Below are positions 41,709 through 53,955 of a stretch of 60,000 bases of DNA, in pieces; position 1 is the stretch's first letter, and the number at the start of each line of letters is the position of its first letter. A program made the position numbers and the translations under genes. The DNA is taken from positions 498,001 through 558,000 of the forward strand of contig NC_087078.1 of NCBI RefSeq assembly GCF_026151205.1. The letters run 5' to 3'. The notes under the pieces are model-generated. The model was not told the origin of the DNA, searched no databases, and saw only the letters and a list, made by a program, of their open reading frames with translations. The DNA comes from Bolinopsis microptera. Lineage: Eukaryota > Ctenophora > Tentaculata > Lobata > Bolinopsidae.

Positions 41709-43020
41709 CACGATAAGACCCCGGTAGTAGACTTTTAATCATTCACCAAACCATGGTGTGATTAATTTGTATTATAGTGGCCCTCATTACAGCTGCGAAC
41801 ATGAATGTACATATTATTATGTATATATAATGTGTATATATTATGTATTATGTATGGGTTTGCGTCTATCGTTGTAGTGAAATCTGTACCGAAAATATCA
41901 CAGCCGTCTACTAGCTTGCTATTCAAGTTAAGCATATGTTGATGCTTAATAAACTGTATATAATAAATATAATACCACTGCAACACATCTTGTTCAATCC
42001 TCATCATAACTAATTTTGTTTTGGAAAATAATCTGCTGAATACTTGTTATAAATGTTATGTATATACATTATACATCCCTGATCCATCCTGATAACTTCA
42101 GGGTGTAATTAAAAGACACAATCAGGAAGAGCTACAGAGGGCCCCTCCCCCGTAAATTGTAACTTTATCTTTACACCATGACTGTATAGTGACATGATAA
42201 AACAAAATTGTGAGTTGAGTATAACAGTCCCCTCCCCACCAGGCCATAATAACTTCCTTCAGGCTTTGACAACATGTTGAAGAGAGAGCACTGTTCAGTA
42301 ATATAACACCGCGCGGCGACCGCAGTGATCTAATGAAATGGCACGTTATCTAACCTCGTGATATGTAACTCAATAGCCAAAGCACTCTCCAACGGGTCAC
42401 ATGAAGTGCACGTGACTCATTAGATCATGGTCTTCCGCAGTTGTAGCTGCAGAATCTACATCCACAAATAATTTGTTGAGGAGAGTTCGTTGTTACTCAG
42501 CTTTAATCCTTTTGATTTCGTATAAGCTTACACTGAACCCGGCCTGATTAGTGATTTGTAAACTTGTTTTAATCGACGCATCTTTGTCGGCGAAACATTT
42601 ATATAACGTTTTGGCAGGTACATGGAAGTTTTATATTAACGTAAACGTTGTTGCCAAGTTATAAAACTCATATATATTTTTGGCCTAGTTTGTATAATGT
42701 ATATAATAGTAGTTTTTATCATGAAATACATAAGTAATAAGCGATCAACAACATAATGAAAGTAAAACCAAGGCTGATTTTAAGCTAGGATTATATCTAA
42801 ACAATAAACGGAAAGCTAAGGGAAGCTATAACAGCCATCATAACTTGTGATATGTTCCTACTTCAATTTTTGAGTACCGTTGTTTATTGAAAGCAGTATT
42901 TTTTCAGTGGCTGAATTAAAGAAACATTTAAAATACGATTCTGAGAAGAAGACTATTTCCTAAATCCTTATTGTGAGCTATATCTTGCGAAGGCTCTATC
43001 CTACCCGGCCCAAGGTTATA
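41709..43020. other. Non-coding region
   Basis: AT-rich sequence with a short tatgtatata tract near 41815. No gene recognised. Confidence 0.4.
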
Positions 43021-44300
43021 TCAGGTTTGTGGATGTTTTACATAACTAAATTTGTGGATGTTTTACAGTGTTCACATAACTATATTTTCCTTCCATATTG
43101 GTTCTTAATTAGTTAATTAATTGGTTGATTAATTTGAAGGAAATTTAATATATTAGTATCATTTAATAATACAACAGCCAGCACGCTATTTTAAAGTTAA
43201 AACTATAAGTTTAGAAAACTTACGTGGGGTATATCAGATTTCAGTGAACAGAAGTAGAAGATCATAACGACTTATTCAAGAAACTACTTCCTAACTTTAG
43301 TCAATCCTGTGAAGACTCTATACTACCAGCTATATTATCAGGTTTGTCAATGTTTTACAGTGTTCACATAACTACATTTTCCTTCCATATTGGTTCTTAA
43401 TTAGTTAATTAATTGGTTGATTAATTTGAAGTATCATTTAATAATACAACAGCCAGCACGCTATTTCAAAGTTAAAACTATAAGTTTAGAAAACTCACGT
43501 GGAGTATATCAGATTTCGGTGAACAGAAGTAGAAGATCATAACGACTTATTCAAGAAACTACTTCCTAACTTTAGTCAATCCTGTGAAGACTCTATACTA
43601 CCAGCTATATTATCAGGTTTGTGAATATTTTACAGTGTTCAGATAACTCAATCTTCCCTCAGTATTCGTTCTTAATTAGTTGTTTAATTGGTTGATTAAT
43701 TTTAAGGAAATTTAATATATTAGTATCATTTAATAATACAACAGCCAGCACGCTACTTCAAAGTTAAAACTATAAGATTAGAAAACTCACGTGGAGTATA
43801 TCAGATTTCAGTGAACGGAAGTAAAGGGTCATAACGACTTATTCAAGAGACTACTTCCTAACTTTAGTCAATCCTGTGAAGACTCTATACTACCAGCTAT
43901 ATTATCAGGTTTGTGAATATTTTACAGTGTTCACATAACTCAATCTTCCCTCAGTATTCGTTCTTAATTAGTTGTTTAATTGGTTGATTAATTTTAAGGA
44001 AATTTAATATATTAGTATCATTTAATAATACAACAGCCAGCACGCTATTTTAAAGTTAAATCTATAAGTTTAGAAAACTCACGTGGAGTGTATCAGATTT
44101 CAGTGAACAGAAGTAGAAGATCATAACAACTTATTCAAGAAACTACTTCCTAACTTTAGTCAATCCTGTGAAGACTCTATACTACCAGCTATATTATCAG
44201 GTTTGTGAATATTTTACAGTGTTCAGATAACTCAATCTTCCCTCAGTATTCGTTCTTAATTAGTTGTATAATTGGTTGATTAATTTTAAGGAAATTAAAT
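43021..44300 (+). repeat. 295-bp tandem repeat, four copies
   Basis: The landmark acaacagccagcacgct recurs at about 43171, 43445, 43739 and 44030; the second copy has a deletion of about 20 bp. The last copy is cut directly by the 69-bp satellite. Confidence 0.9.
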
Positions 44301-44305
44301 ATAAT

Positions 44306-44550
44306 ATAGAGGCCTCTGTATAGAGGCCGTTTAATAGAGACCGTATGGTGGCCGTATCAAGGCCATATAGTAGCTGTATCGTGGCTGTATAGAGGTCATT
44401 TAATAGAGACCGTATGGTGGACGTATCGAGGCCTTATAGTGGCTGTATCGTGGCTGTATAAAGGCCGTTTAATAGAGACCGTATGGTCAATGGTGGCCGT
44501 ATCAAGGCCATATAGTAGCTGTATCGTTGCCGTATTGTGGCTGTATAGAG
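44306..44550 (+). repeat. 69-bp satellite, left block
   Basis: Degenerate units of the 69-bp satellite starting after aaatataatatagaggcc. Confidence 0.85.
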
Positions 44551-45172
44551 TGTAGTAAGTAAGAGTTGCCTTAAAGACACTGCCCAGTGTTCAGTTGTTT
44601 TCCCAGGTTCGTCCTTGTGGTCAATCTTACATCTACAAGGTTTAACTTGTGGTTGTGCACTTTACTTTGTCTTTAGTATCTTTGATTTAGTCAAGAAAGA
44701 CTTGAACAGTTCAAATAATTAAATAATAGTAATAATAAAATAATTAAGGACTCGTGAACTTCATCAAAAGGAATAGCATGAACAATCGTTCAACATTGTC
44801 AGAGTTCCCAGTCGGAATCTCTCATGGCAACACCCCTGTTCATAAACCCACTGGCAGGGAGTCACCAAGAGCTAAGTTTGCAAGGTGCACAGAACTCTGT
44901 TTAGGACAAGTGACTAACTTCAAAAAGCCTTAGAAGAACTGAGCTCAATTATCCAATACCACTAGCTCTGTGATGCATGAGTTCATACACTTCCTGTTTG
45001 GAGGGCGCGTATATACCCTACAATGGATCTAACATGAGAGCTCAGGCATTATCGTAGCAACAGCTACATAATTGCCAGCCAAACAGATAGGGTTTCAGCT
45101 CTCTGGCAAGGTAATAGAGCGCAATATAAAGTTAAGAATAAATAATACTGCTTCAACAAAAGATACACTACA
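44551..45172. mobile_element. 622-bp island in the satellite, LTR-like ends
   Basis: Unique sequence starting TGTAGT and ending ACTACA, bounded on both sides by satellite. The TG...CA ends and an AATAAA-rich stretch (about 44727-44745) would fit a solo LTR. No clear target duplication, so the assignment is tentative. Confidence 0.4.
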
Positions 45173-48100
45173 AGGGGCCGTTTAATAGAGACCGTATGGT
45201 GGCTGTATCAAGGCCGTATAGCGGCTGTATCGTGGCCGTATTGCGGCTGTATAGAATCCGTTTAATAGAGACCGTATGGTGGCCGTATCAAGACCGTATA
45301 GTGGCTGTATCGTGGCTGTATAGAGGTAATTTAATAGAGACCGTATGGTGGCCGTATCAAGGACGTATAGTGGCTGTGTCGTGGCTGTATAGAGGTAATT
45401 TAATAGAGACCGTATGGTGGCCGTATCAAGGACGTATAGTGGCTGTATCGTGGCTGTATAGAGGTAATTTAATAGAGACCGTATGGTGGCCGTATCAAGG
45501 ACGTATAGAGGCTGTATAGAGGCTGTTTAATAGAGACCGTATGGTGGTCGTATCAAGGACGTATAGTAGCTGTATAGAGGTTATTTAATAGAGACCGTAT
45601 GGTGGCCGTATCAAGGACGTATAGTGGCTGTGTCGTGGCTGTATAGAGGTAATTTAATAGAGACCGTATGGTGGCCGTATCAAGGACGTATAGTGGCTGT
45701 ATCGTGGCTGTATAGAGGTAATTTAATAGAGACCGTATGCTGGCCGTATCAAGGACGTATAGTGGCTGTATCGTGGCTGTATAAAGGTAATTTAATAGAG
45801 ACCGTATGCTGGCCGTATCAAGGACGTATAGTGGCTGTATCGTGGCTGTATAGAGGCCGTTTAATAGAGACCGTATGGTGGCCGTATCAAGGACGTATAG
45901 TGGCTGTATCGTGGCTGTATAGAGGTAATTTAATAGAGACCGTATGGTGGCCGTATCAAGGACGTATAGAGGCTGTATAGAGGCTGTTTAATAGAGACCG
46001 TATGGTGGCCGTATCAAGGACGTATAGTGGCTGTATCGTGGCTGTATAGAGGTAATTTAATAGAGACCGTATGCTGGCCGTATCAAGGACGTATAGTGGC
46101 TGTGTCGTGGCTGTATAGAGGTAATTTAATAGAGACCGTATGGTGGCCGTATCAAGGACGTATAGTGGCTGTATCGTGGCTGTATAGAGGTAATTTAATA
46201 GAGACCGTATGCTGGCCGTATCAAGGACGTATAGTGGCTGTATCGTGGCTGTATAAAGGTAATTTAATAGAGACCGTATGGTGGCCGTATCAAGGACGTA
46301 TAGTGGCTGTATAGAGGCTGTATAGAGGTAATTTAATAGAGACCGTATGGTGGCCGTATCAAGGACGTATAGTGGCTGTGTCGTGGCTGTATAGAGGTAA
46401 TTTAATAGAGACCGTATGGTGGCCGTATCAAGGACGTATAGTGGCTGTATCGTGGCTGTATAGAGGTAATTTAATAGAGACCGTATGGTGGTCGTATCAA
46501 GGACGTATAGTGGCTGTATAGAGGCTGTATAGAGGTAATTTAATAGAGACCGTATGCTGGCCGTATCAAGGACGTATAGTGGCTGTATCGTGGCTGTATA
46601 GAGGTAATTTAATAGAGACCGTATGCTGGCCGTATCAAGGACGTATAGTGGCTGTATAGAGGCTATATAGAGGTAATTTAATAGAGACCGTATGGTGGCC
46701 GTATCAAGGACGTATAGTGGCTGTGTCGTGGCTGTATAGAGGTAATTTAATAGAGACCGTATGGTGGCCGTATCAAGGACGTATAGTGGCTGTATCGTGG
46801 CTGTATAGAGGTAATTTAATAGAGACCGTATGGTGGTCGTATCAAGGACGTATAGTGGCTGTATAGAGGCTGTATAGAGGCTGTATAGAGGTAATTTAAT
46901 AGAGACCGTATGGTGGTCGTATCAAGGACGTATAGTGGCTGTATCGTGGCTGTATAGAGGTAATTTAATAGAGACCGTATGCTGGCCGTATCAAGGCCGT
47001 AAAGTGGCTGTATAGAGGCTGTATAGAGGTAATTTAATAGAGACCGTATGCTGGCCGTATCAAGGACGTATAGTGGCTGTATAGAGGCTGTATAGAGGTA
47101 ATTTAATAGAGACCGTATGGTGGCCGTATCAAGGACGTATAGTGGTTGTACCGTGGCTGTATAGAGGTAATTTAATAGAGACCGTATGGTGGCTGTATCA
47201 AGGCCGTATAGTGGCTTTATCGTGGCTGTATAGAGGTAATTTAATAGAGACCGTATGGTGGCCGTATCAAGGACGTATAGTGGCTGTATCGTGGCTGTAT
47301 AGAGGTTATTTAATAGAGACCGTATGGTGGCCGTATCAAGACCGTATAGTGGCTGTATCGTGGCTGTAAAGAGGCTGTTTAATAGAGACCGTATGGTGGC
47401 CGTATTAAGGACGTATAGTGGCTGTATAGAGGCTGTATAGAGGTAATTTAATAGAGACCGTATGGTGGCTGTATTAAGGACGTATAGTGGCTGTATCGTG
47501 GCTGTATAGAGGTAATTTAATAGAGACCGTATGGTGGTCGTATTAAGGACGTATAGTGGCTGTATAGAGGCTGTATAGAGGTTATTTAATAGAGACCGTA
47601 TGCTGGCCGTATTAAGGACGTATAGTGGCTGTATCGTGGCTGTAAAGAGGTTATTTAATAGAGACCGTATGGTGGCTGTATCAAGGACGTATAGTGGCTG
47701 TATAGAGGCTGTATAGAGGTAATTTAATAGAGACCGTATGCTGGCCGTATTAAGGACGTATAGTGGCTGTATCGTGGCTGTATAGAGGTAATTTAATAGA
47801 GACCGTATGCTGGCCGTATCAAGGACGTATAGCGGCTGTATCGTGGCTGTATAGAGGTAATTTAATAGAGACCGTATGCTGGCCGTATCAAGGACGTATA
47901 GTGGTTGTACCGTGGCTGTATAGAGGTAATTTAATAGAGACCGTATGGTGGCCGTATCAAGGACGTATAGTGGCTGTATCCTGGCTGTATAGAGGTAATT
48001 TAATAGAGACCGTATGCTGGCCGTATCAAGGACGTATAGTGGCTGTATCGTGGCTGTATAGAGGTAATTTAATAGAGACCGTATGCTGGCCGTATCAAGG

Positions 48101-50958
48101 ACGTATAGTGGCTGTATCGTGGCTGTATAGAGGTAATTTAATAGAGACCGTATGCTGGCCGTATCAAGGACGTATAGTGGCTGTATCGTGGCTGTATAGA
48201 GGTAATTTAATAGAGACCGTATGGTGGTCGTATCAAGGACGTATAGTGGCTGTATCGTGGCTGTATAGAGGTAATTTAATAGAGACCGTATGCTGGCCGT
48301 ATTAAGGACGTATAGTGGCTGTATAGAGGCTGTATAGAGGCTGTATAGAGGTAATTTAATAGAGACCGTATGGTGGTCGTATCAAGGACGTATAGTGGCT
48401 GTATCGTGGCTGTATAGAGGTAATTTAATAGAGACCGTATGCTGGCCGTATCAAGGACGTATAGTGGCTGTATAGAGGCTGTATAGAGGTTATTTAATAG
48501 AGACCGTATGGTGGCCGTATCAAGGACGTATAGTGGCTGTGTCGTGGCTGTAAAGAGGTAATTTAATAGAGACCGTATGCTGGCCGTATCAAGGACGTAT
48601 AGTGGCTGTATAGAGGCTGTATAGAGGTAATTTAATAGAGACTGTATGCTGGCCGTATCAAGGACGTATAGTGGCTGTATCGTGGCTGTATAGAGGTAAT
48701 TTAATAGAGACCGTATGCTGGCCGTATTAAGGACGTATAGTGGCTGTATAGAGGCTGTATAGAGGTAATTTAATAGAGACCGTATGCTGGCCGTATCAAG
48801 GACGTATAGTGGCTGTATAGAGGCTGTATAGAGGCTGTATAGAGGTAATTTAATAGAGACCGTATGCTGGCCGTATCAAGGACGTATAGTGGCTGTATAG
48901 AGGCTGTATAGAGGTAATTTAATAGAGACCGTATGCTGGCCGTATCAAGGACGTATAGTGGCTGTATCGTGGCTGTATAGAGGTAATTTAATAGAGACCG
49001 TATGGTGGCCGTATCAAGGACGTATAGTGGCTGTATCGTGGCTGTATAGAGGTAATTTAATAGAGACCGTATGGTGGCCGTATCAAGGACGTATAGTGGC
49101 TGTATAGAGGCTGTATAGAGGTTATTTAATAGAGACCGTATGCTGGCCGTAGTAAGGACGTATAGTGGCTGTATAGAGGCTGTATAGAGGTAATTTAATA
49201 GAGACCGTATGCTGGCCGTATTAAGGACGTATAGTGGCTGTATAGAGGCTGTATAGAGGTAATTTAATAGAGACCGTATGCTGGCCGTATCAAGGACGTA
49301 TAGTGGCTGTATAGAGGCTGTATAGAGGTAATTTAATAGAGACCGTATGCTGGCCGTATTAAGGACGTATAGTGGCTGTATAGAGGCTGTATAGAGGTAA
49401 TTTAATAGAGACCGTATGCTGGCCGTATTAAGGACGTATAGTGGCTGTATAGAGGCTGTATAGAGGTAATTTAATAGAGACCGTATGCTGGCCGTATCAA
49501 GGACGTATAGTGGCTGTATAGAGGCTGTATAGAGGTAATTTAATAGAGACCGTATGCTGGCCGTATTAAGGACGTATAGTGGCTGTATAGAGGCTGTATA
49601 GAGGTAATTAAATAGAGACCGTATGCTGGCCGTATCAAGGACGTATAGTGGCTGTATAGAGGCTGTATAGAGGTAATTTAATAGAGACCGTATGCTGGCC
49701 GTATTAAGGACGTATAGTGGCTGTATAGAGGCTGTATAGAGGTAATTTAATAGAGACCGTATGCTGGCCGTATTAAGGACGTATAGTGGCTGTATCGTGG
49801 CTGTATAGAGGTAATTTAATAGAGACCGTATGGTGGCCGTATCAAGGACGTATAGTGGTTGTACCGTGGCTGTATAGAGGTTATTTAATAGAGACCGTAT
49901 GGTGGCTGTATCAAGGACGTATAGTGGCTGTATCGTGGCTGTATAAAGGTAATTTAATAGAGACCGTATGCTGGCCGTATTAAGGACGTATAGTGGCTGT
50001 ATAGAGGCTGTATAGAGGTAATTTAATAGAGACCGTATGGTGGCTGTATCAAGGACGTATAGTGGCTGTATCGTGGCTGTATAGAGGTAATTTAATAGAG
50101 ACCGTATGCTGGCCGTATTAAGGACGTATAGTGGCTGTATAGAGGCTGTATAGAGGTAATTTAATAGAGACCGTATGGTGGCCGTATCAAGGACGTATAG
50201 TGGCTGTATCGTGGCTGTATAGAGGTAATTTAATAGAGACCGTATGCTGGCCGTATCAAGGACGTATAGTGGCTGTATCGTGGCTGTATAGAGGTAATTC
50301 AATAGAGACCGTATGGTGGCTGTATCAAGGCCGTATAGCGGCTGTATCGTGGCCGTATCGTGGCTGTATAGAGGTAATTTAATAGAGACCGTATGCTGGC
50401 CGTATCAAGGACGTATAGTGGCTGTATCGTGGCTGTATAGAGGTAATTTAATAGAGACCGTATGGTGGCCGTATCAAGGACGTATAGTGGCTGTATCGTG
50501 GCTGTATAGAGGTAATTTAATAGAGACCGTATGGTGGCCGTATCAAGGACGTATAGTGGCTGTATAGAGGCTGTATAGAGGTAATTTAATAGAGACCGTA
50601 TGGTGGTCGTATCAAGGACGTATAGTAGCTGTATAGAGGCTGTATAGAGGTAATTTAATAGAGACCGTATGGTGGCTGTATCAAGGACGTATAGTGGCTG
50701 TATAGAGGCTGTATAGAGGTTATTTAATAGAGACCGTATGGTGGCCGTATCAAGGACGTATAGTGGCTGTATCGTGGCTGTATAGAGGTAATTTAATAGA
50801 GACCGAATGGTGGCCGTATCAAGGACGTATAGTGGCTGTATAGAGGCTGTATAGAGGTAATTTAATAGAGACCGTATGGTGGCCGTATCAAGGACGTATA
50901 GTGGCTGTATCGTGGCTGTATAGAGGTAATTTAATAGAGACCGTATGGTGGCCGTATC
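45173..50958 (+). repeat. 69-bp satellite, main block
   Basis: About 84 copies of a 69-bp unit: gtaatttaatagagaccgta, tggtggccgtatcaaggacg, tatagtggctgtatcgtggc, tgtatagag. It is internally made of 11-12-bp variants of the same ggccgtataga motif as the 0.7-7 kb arrays. Biallelic variant positions (atgctgg/atggtgg, tatcaagg/tattaagg, tatcgtgg/tatagagg) recur in many combinations. 69 is a multiple of 3, so very long spurious frames run through both strands. Confidence 0.97.
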
Positions 50959-51417
50959 CAATTTTGCGAAGCCTTTACTGGATTCCAGCATGTTGTCCTT
51001 TCCATTCACACATAGTCCTCGCGTTCTGATGAAATCCATTCCCAGTAGAATATCGCATTCCATATTGTCTTTCACTACAATGCAAGTCTGATATGCTTCT
51101 GTGTCTGCTATCCGCAGTAGAAGGTTTACCTCACCGATAGTGTCGATCTTATTCTCAGTGAAAGAAGATAACACATACTTGGTCCGATCCACTTTATCAA
51201 TGCCCAGCTGTCTCAATAGTGATGCATTGACGAGGGTAACATGGCTGCCTGTGTCCACCAGGCAGTTAACTTCATTGCCTTCCGCATGACCCCTCACCAC
51301 TACATCACTGCCTATGCCTCTAACTGTCCCGGGCCGGTAGTCAGTCCGGCCCCCATCTAGTTTAAATTGTCTCGGTTGATACTGCAGTTCCTGGCGATAT
51401 GTCCGACACGGTGGCAT
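50959..51417 (-). pseudogene. LTR retrotransposon aspartic protease fragment
   Basis: A pro domain in the -1 frame relative to gag. LVDTGSHVTLV holds the catalytic DTGS motif and DILLGMDFI the second conserved block of retropepsins. After NMLESSKGFAKL the frame passes without a stop into the 69-bp satellite, so reverse transcriptase, RNase H and integrase are missing. A truncated Ty3/gypsy- or BEL-type pol; the clade cannot be settled without the RT. Confidence 0.88.
51331..51366 (-). promoter_or_regulatory. -1 ribosomal frameshift signal at the gag/pro junction
   Basis: On the minus strand the last gag codons are AAT TTA AAC TAG, giving the slippery heptamer T TTA AAC directly before the gag stop. 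Seven or so bases on comes a GC-rich hairpin, GGGCCGG with CCGGCCC (51346-51352 and 51331-51337), loop eight bases. Slippage by -1 continues in KLDGGRTDYRPG of the protease frame. Confidence 0.85.
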
Positions 51418-52565
51418 CTGAAACAGGTTCTGGTTTCTGGTCGGTTTTGGTATCGGTTGCTGGAGCGATCCGTTTTGCCATATGTTCCCCTTTGGTACCT
51501 CCCTGTGTTAAAGTTGCGAGAGTTTCTTTGCTCTGTGTATTGGTCACGAGAGTTTCCTTGCTCTGTGTTCTGGTCGCGAGAGTTTCTGTCATTCCGTTCG
51601 ATGTCACGTGATCCCCGTGCCCTTTCGTCTCTGAAATTGCTACCTCTGTTTTCACTGCTTGTTTCGTCGTTGATTTTCAGTACTGTCATCTGGTTTTCTA
51701 AGTGTGTACCAGGTATTCTACTCCTTTTCATTTTCTCGAACTTCCGTCCAGCCGAGACGGCTACTTCAAAATCGTTTTCAGCTCCTGGGGTGGCTAAGAT
51801 TTTATCATAAAGCTCATCGTTCACCCCGTGCAAAAACGCATTTAAGCAGGCTTCTGATCTTTCATTTATATTGTTATAGGCCGCCCTATTCGCAATGTTT
51901 CTTAGTCTACTTGCAAAGGAGTCAACGTCCTCATCCTCCCCTTGTTTTGTGCAGCCAGCTGTGAGCTGCTGCCGTAACGCCCTTACCTCCGATAGAGGGT
52001 AGAGTTCTTCATGGCACTTGGCTAGCAGGATATTTAAGTCTGCTTTCTCACTGTCCGTGAGTTTCTCTACCATTGGAGCGAGTTTCTGTAGAGTGTTGTC
52101 GTCCACGTTATTCAGGAGCAAATTAGCTTGCATACTTTTCGGTACCCTGGCACTGTCCACAAACATTTTGTATCTGTAACTAAAGGTCGAAAAATCTTCT
52201 CCCCTCTTGTACTCCCGTGGCTGCTGTACTCGCATTCTTGTTGTGGGTAAAGTAAAACCAGAATCCCTGATTTCTGTTGAGTGAGCGACTTCTTGTTCTA
52301 TTGCCTGTAGCTGTGGTGTGGGGGAATTAGCCAATTTGATAATTGGTTTATGCAAAACCAGGCTTTCCGACATCAAAAGTTCCATAATCTTTTCAGCAAC
52401 GTCCGACTTGGCTTCGTTTGCCGCATCCAGTTGTTCTTGTATCTCCGTCTTGCCATCCTCCTCCGCTTCCAATATCTGTTGTTCAAGTGAAGCAATCCGT
52501 CCGTTTGTTGTCTTTAGTTCCTGTCTGAGTTCGTTCAAGCTGTTGTGCTCCTCCATGGCGATCAC
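51357..52565 (-). CDS. LTR retrotransposon gag
   Basis: 402 codons, intact. The N-terminal about 60 residues form a coiled-coil-like EEHNSLNELRQEL segment. The middle resembles retrotransposon gag capsid (FSTFSYRYKMF, QANLLLNNVD, DVDSFASRLRNIANRA, LNAFLHGVNDELYDKI). An Arg/Asn/Asp-rich linker follows, then one CCHC zinc knuckle, CFRCHRVGHIARNC (C-x2-C-x4-H-x4-C). It ends at TAG with the frameshift signal. The Met at 52565 is the only sensible start. The element is isolated, without pol or recognisable LTRs, so the protein may be an immobile relic or, less likely, a retained gag gene. Confidence 0.9.
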   Translation of the reverse strand: MIAMEEHNSLNELRQELKTTNGRIASLEQQILEAEEDGKTEIQEQLDAANEAKSDVAEKIMELLMSESLVLHKPIIKLANSPTPQLQAIEQEVAHSTEIRDSGFTLPTTRMRVQQPREYKRGEDFSTFSYRYKMFVDSARVPKSMQANLLLNNVDDNTLQKLAPMVEKLTDSEKADLNILLAKCHEELYPLSEVRALRQQLTAGCTKQGEDEDVDSFASRLRNIANRAAYNNINERSEACLNAFLHGVNDELYDKILATPGAENDFEVAVSAGRKFEKMKRSRIPGTHLENQMTVLKINDETSSENRGSNFRDERARGSRDIERNDRNSRDQNTEQGNSRDQYTEQRNSRNFNTGRYQRGTYGKTDRSSNRYQNRPETRTCFRCHRVGHIARNCSINRDNLN

Positions 52566-53040
52566 AACTCAATACACTAATTGATCCAATTCGTGCAGTC
52601 AACTATAATACACAGTAATCAATCCGATTAGTGTGAGCAGGTCTCAATCCGAATATCTGACAAAAGGAATCAAAACTGAACGGGGCACTGAAAGTACTAA
52701 AACAAGTTAAGTACGATGGTTCAAACGCTCGAGGCCTCCAGATTTAGTTTGCTGCTAGTACAAGAGAAACGATCCTTTCTCTAGAAACTAAAATAAGAAG
52801 TGTCCAACTCCCGGAAACAGAATACAGAATAGTACTTCCAATGTAAACAAAAGACCTGGCAAACGTAACGTGGCTCACTGCCGCTCCTGTTCCAAACTAC
52901 CGTACCAGGAGCGCAGTGACCCGTGAATAAACATGAAACAAACCGCCGCAGGAGGGTGAAATCAGGGTAAGTGGCATGCAAACTAATTCTAAGGGACAGA
53001 GGGCGCCAAGGAATGTAAAGCGATCCAAAGCAGGGTACAA
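52566..53040 (-). mobile_element. Gag leader with primer-binding-site-like sequence
   Basis: Untranslated leader upstream of gag. At 53008 down to 53001 the minus strand reads tggcgccc, as in primer binding sites complementary to a tRNA 3' end; the next bases (tctgtccctt) are less clear. The 5' LTR expected just beyond is absent: satellite begins at about 53041. Confidence 0.5.
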
Positions 53041-53332
53041 CAAATAGAGACCGTATGGTGGCCGTATCAAGGACGTATAGTGGCTGTATCGTGGCTGTAT
53101 AGAGGTAATTTAATAGAGACCGAATGGTGGCCGTATCAAGGACGTATAGTGGCTGTATAGAGGCTGTATAGAGGTAATTTAATAGAGACCGTATGGTGGC
53201 CGTATCAAGGACGTATAGTGGCTGTATCGTGGCTGTATAGAGGTAATTTAATAGAGACCGTATGGTGGCCGTATCAAGGACGTATAGTGGTTGTACCGTG
53301 GCTGTATAGAGGCCGTTTAATAGAGACCGTAT
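53041..53332 (+). repeat. 69-bp satellite block between insertions
   Basis: About four units in the same orientation and phase type as the main block. Confidence 0.95.
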
Positions 53333-53955
53333 TAGTGTAAAATAAGGTGGGCACCAGACTAGTCCTCCCGGGGCGTACCAATGGTATACAGTGCCTGCTC
53401 ACAAGTCCTCTCACACTACACACTATACTCTCAGTCGTTGTAGCGACTGACAACTGCAATAACTCACAATAACTAAGTATTGAACTCTACGTTAATACGA
53501 CAATCACGATAACTTGTATTGCCAATTACTCTGATATGACTACTACATACATGCAACTAAGTGCGGTACTGTGAATCAAACGGTTCAAATGCTACAATTC
53601 GGTCCTAAGCTAGAGTTGAACAAAGGAAACAGTTGAATCGAGTAATAACGTTCGAATGATGAATATAAAGATATTATCAACAATCACAACTTAAACTGTG
53701 GCAAGACGGGCCACGTTGGGCGTTCTAGATCACCGGTTAACACTTTGATTAAACACGTCACCTAAAGAGCTTTTCCAGAACTAATCCTAACGTGTCCAGA
53801 AATGCGTTATCGACACGCGCCAAGTGATACCACGTGGTCACTTAACTACCTAAATCTACACTCATTACTAACGGTCATATTAATCACTAAATTACAATCT
53901 ACACAACTGCTAAAACTACTCTAAAACTGCTGCAACCAGCCTACATATTACACTA
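53333..53955. mobile_element. 623-bp insertion with 8-bp TIR and GTAT target duplication
   Basis: Starts TAGTGTAA and ends TTACACTA, a perfect 8-bp inverted repeat. GTAT flanks it at 53329-53332 and 53956-53959; uninterrupted satellite units have accgtatggtgg with GTAT once. No coding frame, so a non-autonomous DNA element. An alternative reading as a solo LTR (TGTAA...TTACA) lacks a direct duplication. Confidence 0.75.

Noticed and set aside
48770-50302. 510-codon minus-strand frame of LLNYLYTA(S/T)IQPLYVLDTA repeats
   Set aside because: Encoded entirely by the 69-bp satellite, whose length is a multiple of 3; similar frames exist on the other strand. No start context or domain.
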